Source of the DNA: an uncultured Pseudomonadales bacterium
GTDB lineage: Bacteria; Pseudomonadota; Gammaproteobacteria; Pseudomonadales; Porticoccaceae
Direction of reading: 5' to 3'
DNA length: 64,000 bases
NCBI GenBank assembly: GCA_943788895.1
Contig: CALSRZ010000001.1
Coordinates: forward strand, 372,001-436,000
Below the pieces are notes generated by a model that saw nothing but the letters and a program-made list of their open reading frames with translations, was not told where the DNA came from and made no database searches. This document shows positions 1 through 8,900 of this stretch, one piece after another (the first letter of the stretch is position 1; each line of letters opens with the position of its first letter). Made by a program: the position numbers and the translations under genes.

Positions 1-2
1 CG

Positions 3-410
3 GCACTTAGATTTTCCCGAATTCCTATCTTCCAGAATGGCAGTGATGACCTTATTGGTTTTGTGCGCAAGGATGAGATGCATATTGAGGCTGCAGTAGG
101 TCGCGGGGAGACCAAACTCGCCGAGCTAAAGCATGATTTTTTAAGTGCATTAGAGAACAAGCCGCTGCCAGATTTAATGCAAAAAATGGTCAGTGAGCGC
201 ATATCAATCAGTCTGGTAATCAATGAGTATGGTGATCCACTGGGTGTTGTCACAATGGAAGACCTGGTAGAAACCATGCTTGGTATGGAAATTGTCGATG
301 AGTCAGACAACCATATTGATATGCAAGAGCGCGCCCGGGAACTCTGGCGGCTCAGGGCAAAGGCCAGTGGCCCTGATTTAAATATCGAGGAAGATCAAAG
401 CCAAGCCTGA
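3..410 (+). CDS. CBS-domain protein of the CNNM/CorC (DUF21) type, 3' end only
   Basis: This is the end of a gene that begins before the window; the frame is open from base 3. The visible part holds the end of one CBS domain (RIPIFQNGSDDLIGFVRKDE) and a complete second CBS domain with the typical NEYGDPLGVVTMEDL and ETMLGMEIVDESD stretches. It ends in a short charged tail. Paired CBS domains followed by this acidic motif are usual in membrane proteins of the CNNM/HlyC-CorC family, which bind adenine nucleotides and are linked to magnesium or other cation transport. The membrane domain is outside the window, so the family call rests on the CBS part alone. A GTG at 63 lies inside the CBS domain and is not the start. 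Confidence 0.8.
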   Translation, partial: ALRFSRIPIFQNGSDDLIGFVRKDEMHIEAAVGRGETKLAELKHDFLSALENKPLPDLMQKMVSERISISLVINEYGDPLGVVTMEDLVETMLGMEIVDESDNHIDMQERARELWRLRAKASGPDLNIEEDQSQA

Positions 411-665
411 ACGATTGTTTTTTCTATGTTTTTGTTTCGGCCGGTTGTGGTTTATACAAAAAGCCTTCACCTGACTCTTGTTTATGTCTGATTTATTTGC
501 CGAGTGCTTCAGCATTACCGGTAACCCCCTCTATACTCCCATTTATCGCACTTTTTCAGCTTGCTACCGTTTTTATACATCTAAAACTCTGAAATTTTGT
601 TATTTTTCAGAAAAATTTTAAGGTCAGACTTACAAGACCATAACAGGCAGTATTTAGGGGGAAAA

Positions 666-2659
666 ATGTTAGCTAATATTAAGCTTCTACCAATAATCTT
701 ATTCGCAAGTTTTTTGGGTCTACAGGGCTGTGGCGGCGGGGGTGGTAGCGATACTTCAAATCCTTCCAACCCACCAGTTGGCAATACAGATGGCGGAACT
801 ACCGATGGTGGAACTACCGATGGTGGAACTACCGATGGTGGGCTACCGATGGCGGAACTACCGATGGTAGCTCAGACGGTGGTTCCAGCGATGGTTCAAC
901 CGACGGTGGTGTAGCCGTGGATCGAAGCCCTGCAGAAATTCTCGGCAACCCCCAATTCCAGGCCATCTCCTACGGTGGTTACAGATCAACCAGCCGCTCA
1001 AATGGCCCCAGCATTACTGATATCAAGGAAGACCTGCAAATTATGTCGGCCATGGGTATTAGAGTTCTACGAACCTACAATACTTCCGGCTATCCTTTCG
1101 CAGCTAACACCCTGCAAGCTATCAGCGAAATCAAGCAGGCCGACCCAAGCTTTGAAATGTATGTCATGTTGGGTATCTGGATTAGCTGTAAGAACGCATG
1201 GACAAGTGCCCCGGACCATACCCAGGAAGATCTGGTCAATAACACCAGAGAAATAGATACCGCGATTGATCTGGTCAATGACTATCCGGATATTGTTAAG
1301 TTTCTTGCGGTAGGTAATGAGGCAATGGTGCAATGGGCGACCAGTTATTATGTAGTGCCTGAAATTATTCTTAACCATGTGAACTCTCTGCAGAACCTTA
1401 AGGCCAATGGTGGTATCCCGGCTGATACCTGGATCACCAGTTCAGATAACTTCGCCTCATGGGGCGGCGGCGGTGGCGAATACCACAATGCCGACCTCAA
1501 TGCGCTGATCAATGCTGTGGACTTCGTCTCACTGCATACCTACCCATTCCACGACACTCATTACAATCCGGTTTTCTGGCATGTACCTGCCGATGAAGAG
1601 AACCTCAGTGATGAGGCTAAAACTGAAGCTGCAATGCTGCGCGCTAAGGACTATGCAATTTCTCAGTACCAGGCGACGAAGAGCTATATCGACAGCAAAT
1701 CCTTAAGCAGTAAGCCTATTCATATTGGCGAAACTGGCTGGTCTACCATAGCCAACTGGCAGTACGGCAATCCGGGATCAAATGCTGCGGACGAATACAA
1801 AGAGAAGCTTTACTTCGACCATATGCGCGAGTGGACTGATCAGAATGGCATCTCCATGTTCTATTTTGAAGCCTTTAACGAACCCTGGAAGGATGCATCC
1901 AATAGCCAGGGCTCAGAAAACCACTTTGGTCTTTTCACTGTTGAAGGCGAAGCGAAATACGCTCTCTGGGATATGGTTGATAACGGCGTATTTGATGGCT
2001 TGACCCGTGGCGGTTCTGCAATCACCAAAACCTATGATGGTAATGAGCAGGCGCTTCTCAATGCTGTCTATGCTCCGCCAATGGACACTTCCGGTGGCAA
2101 CGGTTCTACTTCAAATGTGAATGACAACCGCACAGCCGGTGAGCTGGTCACTGAATCTACCTATGTAGTTGATGATAGTTCGCTGGTTCCCAGTGGTTCT
2201 AACAGCATTACCTATCCCAGCAGCACATTGTTGGTAAACCCTTGGGAAGGCACTTCCGAATTAAGCCTTTCCGATGGTGTTGTAACCGTGACTACAGGAA
2301 CTGGTGAGTGGTGGGGCGCTGCGTTGGAAATCGAATCATCTTCCGGCGAGGATCTCTCGGGTTTTGCCAATGGTAAGCTGGTCTTTGATATTAAAGGTGC
2401 TACTGCATCAACTTTCGCTTTAGGATTTCAGTCAGGTCTATGGGGCAACAGTTCAAGGCCACAGGTTAATAATTTTGTGCGCTTTGGGCCAAGCCAAACT
2501 CGCTCGATCACATCTTCCTGGGTAACCTATGAAATACCGGTATCTGAGTTAAATAAAGGTGCGGATCTCGCTGATGTTACATCGCTGATCTATTTTATGG
2601 GCGTCTCTTCTTTCGATGGCAAAACAATTGAAGTTAGAAATATCTCCTATAGAAAATAA
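666..2659 (+). CDS. GH17 beta-1,3-glucanase lipoprotein, interrupted by a frameshift near 840
   Basis: An ATG at 666 follows a strong AGGGGGA ribosome site. It opens a lipoprotein signal peptide ending in lipobox LQGC, then a Gly/Ser/Thr/Asp linker. The frame is lost in the linker because one 15-bp repeat unit has 14 bp. In the next frame the protein continues without a stop as a glycoside hydrolase family 17 domain: VGNE at codons 132-135 counted from GTG 917 (acid/base Glu135) and GETGW with Glu272 as likely nucleophile. A C-terminal region of about 150 residues looks like a beta-sandwich carbohydrate-binding or ExoP-type domain. Family knowledge: GH17 enzymes cut beta-1,3-glucans such as laminarin, here probably at the cell surface. 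Restoring one base in the repeat joins both parts. GTG 917 alone would give an enzyme without an export signal, so I treat this as one gene. Sequence error, slippage or real inactivation cannot be told apart. Confidence 0.8.
789..868 (+). repeat. Tandem 15-bp repeat coding a Thr-Asp-Gly-Gly linker
   Basis: The unit is GATGGYGGAACTACC. Copies lie at 789-803, 804-818, 819-833, 834-847 and 848-862, with a partial copy to 868. The fourth copy is only 14 bp (GATGGTGGGCTACC), which shifts the reading frame of the GH17 lipoprotein gene. Near-identical tandem repeats of this kind are prone to slippage and to read or assembly errors. Confidence 0.9.
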
Positions 2660-2675
2660 TCTCCAAAGAATAGCT

Positions 2676-2710
2676 CTCTGCGCAGCGTTGAATTTCTCAG
2701 CGCTGCGGAG
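2676..2710 (+). terminator. Possible stem-loop terminator after the GH17 gene
   Basis: CGCAGCG (2681-2687) pairs with CGCTGCG (2701-2707), extended by CTC/GAG with a 2-nt bulge. It lies 16 nt after the GH17 stop codon. No real U-tract follows, so this is a weak call. Confidence 0.35.
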
Positions 2711-2768
2711 ACAGTTCTCAAGTTGTAGCTTCTTTTAATACCTGTTTGTCGCAAAAAATAGATCCTGA

Positions 2769-2805
2769 TTTTTTAAGTGCTATGCTTATAAAAGCACTTA
2801 AAAAA
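2769..2805. promoter_or_regulatory. Perfect 12-bp inverted repeat just upstream of the fimT ribosome site
   Basis: TTTTTTAAGTGC (2769-2780) and GCACTTAAAAAA (2794-2805) are exact reverse complements around a 13-nt loop. The second arm ends four bases before the AGGAG ribosome site (2810-2814) of the pseudopilin gene at 2822. It could be an mRNA hairpin affecting translation, or a DNA operator. No U-tract follows it, so a plain intrinsic terminator is unlikely. Confidence 0.6.
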
Positions 2806-2821
2806 TGACAGGAGTCCAGGG

Positions 2822-3385
2822 ATGAACCGGTATGCCAACACGCGTGCGTTTACGCTTTTAGAATTAATTATCACCCTTGCCATAGCGGCAATCCTGCTAA
2901 CGATTGCCACCCCCTCATTTACTAATTTCACTCAAAAGCGCGCTGTCAGTCAAAAGGCAGTACAGGTTCGCAGTGCCCTTGAATTGGCACGAGGTCTCGC
3001 TGTATCACAGCATCAGATATGGAAAGTTTGTACGGTGAATGCACTGGATGCCTGTGTTAAAGAAGATGGTGTGCGCCTATTAGTTTTTCGTGATGACAAT
3101 CTGGATAACAGTTTTAGCACCGGTGAATCCCTGCAACGAGATATTGATATCAACGCTGTTGAGATTGAGTTATCGGCTTCTTTTGGGGTCAACTATATTA
3201 GATTTTCAGGCAGTGGTGAGGCAATGGAATTGGGTAACTATGAAGTCTGTTCCTCTAACCAAAACTTTGATTATGGACGAAGGGCAATTATCTTCCGCAG
3301 CGGTCGTATCCGTCTATCCAGTGACACAGATGCTGATGGTTATGACGACGATGGCGGCGTAAAAATTGAATGCCATACGCCCTAG
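2822..3385 (+). CDS. fimT: Minor pseudopilin, GspH/FimT family
   Basis: The 187-residue product starts with a class III prepilin leader: nine residues ending in TRA, then FTLLELIITLAIAAILL with the invariant Glu5 of the mature protein. Cleavage would follow Ala9, where most prepilins have Gly; Ala is tolerated by the prepilin peptidase in some pilins. The rest is a globular domain with several cysteines, as in the FimT/FimU/GspH family. These minor pilins prime type IV pilus assembly and sit at the tip. AGGAG lies 7 nt before the ATG. It is the first gene of a pilus block that continues with pilE, pilV, pilW, pilX and pilY1. A gap of about 150 bp with its own regulatory signals separates it from pilE. 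FimU is an equally possible name. Confidence 0.85.
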   Translation: MNRYANTRAFTLLELIITLAIAAILLTIATPSFTNFTQKRAVSQKAVQVRSALELARGLAVSQHQIWKVCTVNALDACVKEDGVRLLVFRDDNLDNSFSTGESLQRDIDINAVEIELSASFGVNYIRFSGSGEAMELGNYEVCSSNQNFDYGRRAIIFRSGRIRLSSDTDADGYDDDGGVKIECHTP

Positions 3386-3401
3386 TCATTTCATCAAAAA
3401 T

Positions 3402-3431
3402 AACGTTAGTCTGAATTTTCACTACGTTAGT
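3402..3431 (+). promoter_or_regulatory. Probable LytTR-family (AlgR-like) binding site upstream of pilE
   Basis: AACGTTAGT (3402-3410) and TACGTTAGT (3423-3431) form a direct repeat with a 12-bp spacer, so the two copies are 21 bp (two helix turns) apart. Both fit the published LytTR half-site [TA][AC][CA]GTTN[AG][TG], and the core resembles the Pseudomonas AlgR box CCGTTCGTC. It lies about 100 bp before the pilE start. In P. aeruginosa AlgR controls the fimU-pilVWXY1Y2E operon, so position and sequence agree. Binding itself is inferred. Confidence 0.6.
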
Positions 3432-3532
3432 CGGCTTATGGTTTCTTTTGCCGATCAGTTGATTACAGTAGCTTGCATTAGTAGCTTCACCAATGGTTTA
3501 AAAACCGAAAATGGATTTCAACGAGCGAGGCC

Positions 3533-3934
3533 ATGATGAGCCGTAGGCAAACCGCAGGATTTTCACTGCTGGAACTAATGATAGTGATTGTAATCGTCGC
3601 CATTCTGGCCGCGGTTGCCTATCCTAGCTACCAGCAACATGTCGTGCGTACCAACCGCGCCGCCGCGCAACAATACCTGCTCGAAGTCACCAGCCTGCAG
3701 CATCAATTTATTCTCGATAATCGCAGTTACTCAACAACCCTCGCAGCATTGGGCACTAGCCCCGAAACGGCGATTAGCGATAACTACACAGTCACTATTA
3801 CCGGCGTTGATAACACCGCCTCACCACCGACATTCACCCTTCAGGCGGCACCCAGATCGGGAACCATACAGCAGGGTAGCGACACACTCACGGTCAATCA
3901 TCTGGGGCAAAAAAATGCGACCTGGTATGACTAA
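3533..3934 (+). CDS. pilE: Type IV minor pilin PilE
   Basis: The product has 133 residues. The leader MMSRRQTAG ends in Gly and is followed by FSLLELMIVIVIVAILAAVAYPSYQ, the classic N-methylated pilin helix with Glu5. The body fits PilE: a single hydrophobic helix, an NRSYST stretch and a short C-terminal domain ending near the KNATWYD residues. PilE is a minor pilin needed for pilus assembly and biogenesis of the tip complex. Two adjacent ATG codons at 3533 and 3536 could both start translation; a GAGCGAGG stretch lies upstream. In P. aeruginosa pilE is the last gene of the minor pilin operon, whereas here it comes before pilV. The 3' end overlaps the pilV start. Confidence 0.88.
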   Translation: MMSRRQTAGFSLLELMIVIVIVAILAAVAYPSYQQHVVRTNRAAAQQYLLEVTSLQHQFILDNRSYSTTLAALGTSPETAISDNYTVTITGVDNTASPPTFTLQAAPRSGTIQQGSDTLTVNHLGQKNATWYD

Positions 3935-4496
3935 TCTCAGAGCTAAAGCTAGAGGCTTTAGCATTATTGAAGTGCTGATCACGCTACTGGTCTTTTCGGT
4001 GGGCCTGCTCGGTTATGCCTCATTGCAAAACCGCGCGCAAAAAGCCCAGTTAGAAGTTTACCAGCGTGTCTACGCCCTTAACCTGATTGACTATATGACC
4101 GACCAGATCAGGGCTAATCCAGCCGCTCAGGGCTGTTATGGCCTCGCCGGAGCCGAGGTTGGCACGGGCTATTCCGGTTCTTATAGCTGTTCAAGTTACG
4201 GTACCGCAGATACCCAGGCGCAGGTGGTTGCAGCGGTCAATGAATGGAGTGATTTACTTAAAGGCAGCGGTGAAGTCGTCGCTGGCAACAATGTCGGTGG
4301 GCTGTTAAACGCCCGTGGCTGCATTGTTTACGACAACGTTAATGAAACCTATACAGTTTCAGTGGTCTGGCAAGGCCTAGTAGAGACGATCACGCCAACC
4401 AGCACAAACTGTGGCAGTACAAGTTATGGCGGTTCTACGAGTAAATTGCGTCGTGCCGTGACCTATCAATTGCAAACCCCAGCACTGGGGAGCTAA
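3915..4496 (+). CDS. pilV: Type IV minor pilin PilV
   Basis: The leader ends KARG, followed by FSIIEVLITLLVFSVGLLGY, a PilV-type pilin helix with Glu5. A central part contains four or more cysteines, as usual for PilV. I chose ATG 3915 because GGGG (3904-3907) lies seven bases before it; ATG 3927, which overlaps the pilE stop, is the alternative and would shorten the leader from 14 to 10 residues. The frame is open much further upstream (from 3615), but that part overlaps pilE in another frame and carries no pilin features. PilV belongs to the PilVWX tip complex that presents PilY1 on the pilus. It overlaps pilE by 20 nt and lies 2 nt before pilW. Confidence 0.88.
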   Translation: MRPGMTNLRAKARGFSIIEVLITLLVFSVGLLGYASLQNRAQKAQLEVYQRVYALNLIDYMTDQIRANPAAQGCYGLAGAEVGTGYSGSYSCSSYGTADTQAQVVAAVNEWSDLLKGSGEVVAGNNVGGLLNARGCIVYDNVNETYTVSVVWQGLVETITPTSTNCGSTSYGGSTSKLRRAVTYQLQTPALGS

Positions 4497-4498
4497 CT

Positions 4499-5458
4499 AT
4501 GCGTACTTATCCTCAGCACAAAAAATACCAGTCGGGCTTTTCAATGGTCGAACTTTTAATCGCCGTCGCGTTGGGTATTCTTCTCTCCTGGGCGATCCTC
4601 GATGTCACATTGACCTCCACGCGCACTGCCCGAGAAGTTGAGTTAACCAGCGAAACGGTTGAGAACGGACGCTATCTCAGCCAACTATTAAAGAACGAAA
4701 TCCGCCTGGCTGGATTTTATGGCCGCCTGGAAAACTATAGCAGCGGCGCTGCCGCCCAGCCTGATGCCTGCACTGAACTTGCATCCGCAGATTTGATCAA
4801 TGGTATGAGCTTCCCTCTGTTTGGTGTGGATGGCGTTGCACCCGGTTTCACAACCTGCAATGGCGATACTTTATTAACCGGCTCCGATGCATTGTTAATT
4901 CGTCGCGCAAATACAGACTTTGTCACCAGCACTGCTGGTCTGGATGCCAATCAACACTATTTACAGGCAAGCATAAAGGCCATGGTGCTTGATACTGGAA
5001 CTAACAGTGCAAACTTTAGCCTGCTGGAAAAAGACAGCGTCACACTGGCGCCAATTCGTGAGTACCATCAAGATATTTATTATGTTGACGACGCCAATGT
5101 ATTTAAACGCTTAAGGCTGGTTAACGGCGCCTATACCTCCGAGCCCATGGTCGAGGGTATCGATGATTTTCAGCTTGTTTATGGCATTGACCGTTCAGGC
5201 GATGGCATCCCCAATGCCGATGGTGGCAATGCTGCCTTTGTTGAGCTCCCTGCCAGCGCTGAGGAATGGGAGGACGTGGTTTCAGTAAAAATATTCCTAG
5301 TTCTGAGCAGCACCAACCCAGCCCCGGGCTTAAACGATGCCAAAACCTACAGCTATGCAGATAAAGCCGGAGTCACCTTTGCCGACAGTAAAAAGCGCCG
5401 TTTGTTTAGCTCGGTGGCAAGGCTGACCAATGTCAGTATCAAGAGGGCAGGCATATGA
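4499..5458 (+). CDS. pilW: Type IV pilus assembly protein PilW
   Basis: The 319-residue product has a prepilin leader ending KYQSG and then FSMVELLIAVALGILLSWAI with Glu5. After the helix come ENGRYLSQLLKNEIRLAGFYG and a long globular region, both typical of PilW. PilW is a minor pilin of the tip complex with PilV, PilX and PilY1. Its start lies 2 nt after pilV, and its TGA overlaps the ATG of pilX (ATATGA), so the three genes are probably translationally coupled. Confidence 0.9.
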   Translation: MRTYPQHKKYQSGFSMVELLIAVALGILLSWAILDVTLTSTRTAREVELTSETVENGRYLSQLLKNEIRLAGFYGRLENYSSGAAAQPDACTELASADLINGMSFPLFGVDGVAPGFTTCNGDTLLTGSDALLIRRANTDFVTSTAGLDANQHYLQASIKAMVLDTGTNSANFSLLEKDSVTLAPIREYHQDIYYVDDANVFKRLRLVNGAYTSEPMVEGIDDFQLVYGIDRSGDGIPNADGGNAAFVELPASAEEWEDVVSVKIFLVLSSTNPAPGLNDAKTYSYADKAGVTFADSKKRRLFSSVARLTNVSIKRAGI

Positions 5459-5943
5459 ACAAGATTTATAGAGAATCGCATGCGCAAAGCGGCGCAGTAT
5501 TGGTTGTAGCACTTTTGATGCTATTGGTACTTACCACGCTGGGAGTTGCCACGATCAGTTCCACCAATATCAATTTGCAGCTGGTGCAAAGCCAGCAGCG
5601 CCAGCAGGAAACCGAGCAGGTGGCAGAAAATGCGATTAACCATCTGCTCAGTGATATTGATTACTTCGCTAATAACAGCGCCTATCTGGATGGCAATGGT
5701 GATTTCACGATTGCATTTCCAACCGATGTTAGCAATGGCATGACGGTTGCCGTCAACAGCCTGCAATGTTTGCTGCAGGCGACCCCCAGTGGTTGTTCAC
5801 TGGTCGAGGGCAGCTCTGCACCCTGTCATCCGGATTATTACTGGGAGGCAAATGTCAGCGTTACTGATAGTACCTCCGGCGCATCATCGACCTTTGTCGA
5901 AGGATTTAAATTTAGGTATTTAGCAGGTTACTGCCCGCTCTAA
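5455..5943 (+). CDS. pilX: Type IV pilus assembly protein PilX
   Basis: The 162-residue product begins MNKIYRESHAQSGAVLVV, the PilX form of the prepilin leader, in which Gly-Ala-Val replaces the usual Gly-Phe-Thr and Glu5 is absent. A hydrophobic helix (VVALLMLLVLTTLGVATISS) and a QQRQQETEQVAENAIN stretch follow, as in the PilX N domain. Four cysteines lie in the second half. PilX works in the minor pilin tip complex. The start codon overlaps the pilW stop by 4 nt. pilY1 follows after 18 nt with an AGGAGG site. Confidence 0.88.
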   Translation: MNKIYRESHAQSGAVLVVALLMLLVLTTLGVATISSTNINLQLVQSQQRQQETEQVAENAINHLLSDIDYFANNSAYLDGNGDFTIAFPTDVSNGMTVAVNSLQCLLQATPSGCSLVEGSSAPCHPDYYWEANVSVTDSTSGASSTFVEGFKFRYLAGYCPL

Positions 5944-5961
5944 TCTGCCAGGAGGCTAGCT

Positions 5962-8900
5962 ATGAAATTATCAGGGTTACAACCATTAACGGTGCTGGTC
6001 GCTGCTGTGCTGGCCGTCTTATCCCCCAGTTTAAACTCGGCGGATATCGATATTTTTCGTACCAATTCTGAGAATGTTGAGGCGCCCAATGTGCTGTTTG
6101 TGCTGGATAATTCCGCCAACTGGAACAGCAACTCCAGCGGGGTTACCAAGCAGCAGATTATGCATGAGGCGCTGTTTAAATTTCTCGACGGTATGAAGCA
6201 ACGGTTTGTTGATAATCCCGACTTTGTCGGCATTAATATTGGCATATTGGTTTACTCCAGTGGCAACTCTCCAAAGGGTGGTAAAGCCATTCAGGCATTC
6301 CTGAAAATTGAATCGGCAGGTTCCACTGCTATAGATACCATCAAGGCGCGCCTCTACTGTAATGAAGATGCTTTTAAGGGTAGTGGTGCCGCAACGAGAG
6401 AGGCTGCCTGTAATGCACAGCTAAGCTCCGAATGGGGTTCCGTCGGCTTTGACGAATCGCTTTTTTATGGTTCAGAGAATCTGCCTAAGACCAATAACGC
6501 GCCAATGGCATTGGCCTTTAATGAAGCCTATCTGTGGTTTGCCGGTAAGCCTTTTCAGGCGGGTCAACAGGATGGTTCTCAGGATGATGTTATTGATGGC
6601 TACGACCCGGCAGCCTTCAATGGCGATAACTATATAAGCCCGATTGATGAGTTGGCCTGTGCCAACAATTACATTTTATTTATCTCCAACGGCGGCCCGG
6701 ATAGCGGCGAAAATAATGTTGCAGAATCCAAACTCAATGCCCTTGGTGGGGTGTTTTCCGGTGATCCATTGTCCACAGGCTTTCACACTGGTGAAGAGGC
6801 CAGTTGGTTGGATGAATACGCCCGTTACCTGAATACTAACGATATCAATGATCAGGAAGACGGCAAGCAGAATGTATCTGTCTACGCCATTGATGTATTT
6901 GAAGCACTAAATAGTGCGGGTGAGCAATATGACCCACTGACCGATGCGGAAGACTATAAAAAAGAATTTGGACTAACCAAGCCAGATGCTTCAAAACATG
7001 CTCTGATGTACAACGCATCCGCAGGTGTGGGTGGTGGAGACTATCTGATTGCCTCTGATGCCGATGCATTAGCCGCCGCACTAAGCGATGTGATTGACGA
7101 TATTTTAGAAAAGAACAGTGTTTTTGCCGCGGTGAGTTTACCGGTATCAGTGAATATAAAAGGCACCAATGAAAACCAGATTTATATGGGGATCTTTAGA
7201 CCCTCACAGAAACCTCGTTGGGCCGGAAATCTTAAACTCTATCAAATTGGCTTAGATTCTATTACTGGCAAGCCGATATTGGTGGATGGCGATGGTGCCC
7301 CCGCCGAGGATACAGGTACTGGCTTTATTGAAACCGATGCACGCAGTTTTTGGACGGCTACTAGTACCTACTGGGAAAATATTCCCACCCTGTCGGTCAA
7401 GCGAGGTTCGGTGGCAACCAGCCCCAGTGATAATCCCGACGGTAAAGAAGTAGAGCGTGGTGGTGTAGCTCAGGGGCTGCGAGAATATATTGGCACTGGC
7501 CGTACGGTGTATACCTGTACCGGAGCCTGCAGTACCTTGGAAAACTTTGCGACCAGCAACAGCAATCTTAGCTTTACCGATTTTGATGCCGCCGATGCCA
7601 CCGAGATGAACAAAATCATTAACTGGTCAAAGGGTATCGACCTGGAAGATGCGGATAATGACGACCCTACAGATACCACGGATATTCGCCCCAATGTGCA
7701 TGGTGATGTTATCCATTCACAGCCAGTGGTAATCAACTACGGTGGCAATATTGGACCCTATGTTTTTTATGGCTCCAATGACGGAATGTTTCACGGGGTA
7801 AAAGGTGGTGTGATCGAGAAGACTGAAAACAGCGGTTCAAAAGACGGTGAAGAGGTCTGGGCATTTACCGCCCCGGAACAGTTTAAACAGCTTAAAGTAC
7901 TCTACGACAACACAACCCTGACCGGCAGTTTTGATAACAAGCCTTACTTCTTCGATGGCGCTGTGGGTAGCTATGTTGTCTACGACAGTAATAACGAGGT
8001 AAGCAAGGCGATTATTTATCTAACCGCGCGCCGCGGTGGTGACTTAATTTATGCGCTGGATGTTAGCAATCCGCTAGTCCCGACTGTTAAGTGGAGGAAA
8101 AGCTCCACAGACAATGGCTTTAGCGAGATGGGCCAGACCTGGTCGAAACCGACGCTTACCAAGGTAAAAGTGGGTACAACTGATAAAGTCGTTCTTATGA
8201 TGGGTTTGGGTTATGACCCGGATGTTGATGATGGGGGCGTTGCATCGCGAAGCCAGGGACGCGGGGTTATCGTTATCGACGCTGAGACCGGGGCAGATAT
8301 CTGGCAGGTGACCTCGGGAACAGTTTCCAGCCCCTCGGGCACAGTGCTGACAGAATCGGCAATGAGCTTCAGTGTGCCATCGGATTTGGCGGTAGTAGAC
8401 CGAGATGGCAATGGCTATTCAGATCGCGTCTATTTTGGTGATACGGGCGGGCAACTATGGCGGCTCGATATTGGTAGTTCGACCCTTGGCGACTGGAAAG
8501 CAACAAGGCTATTTCAATTCTCTTCAGGTGCAACTCAGCGATTCCTCAATGCACCAGATGTGGTTGAAAGCCCTGATGGTAGCTATGACATGGTTATTAT
8601 TGGTTCCGGTGACCGTGAAAAACCTGTAGATACCACAGTGCAGAATTATATGCTGTTTTATCGCGACTACGATCAAGCTGGGGTATCGACGGCGACAGGG
8701 GCTTTACAACTCAGCGATCTGGCTGCAGCCGACACCCTGTCTGGAGGCACTCTAGAGTTTGATCCCGATCAGGATATAGTGGCTAACAGTAAATTTTTAA
8801 AAGGCTGGTATCTGACTTTTGAGAGCGGAGAGAAAGTTGTTACATCGGCGTTAACCGCCAATGAAACCACAACATTTGCCACCAATGTCCCTGGCATTAA

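Noticed and set aside
789-868. CRISPR-like repeat
   Set aside because: Units are adjacent without spacers and encode a protein linker.
917-2659. GH17 enzyme as a separate gene starting at GTG 917
   Set aside because: There is no ribosome site or signal peptide, and the repeat linker continues in the same frame upstream. One missing base links it to the lipoprotein start at 666.
2769-2805. Hairpin before fimT as an intrinsic terminator
   Set aside because: The T-run is on the 5' side and A bases follow the stem on either strand's 3' side, so no U-tract follows the hairpin.
3439-3452. Sigma54 promoter upstream of pilE
   Set aside because: TGG and TTGCC are present, but GG and GC are 8 bp apart instead of 10.
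3615-3914. Long N-terminal extension of PilV
   Set aside because: The stretch lies inside pilE in another frame and lacks pilin features; a prepilin leader starts at 3915 or 3927.
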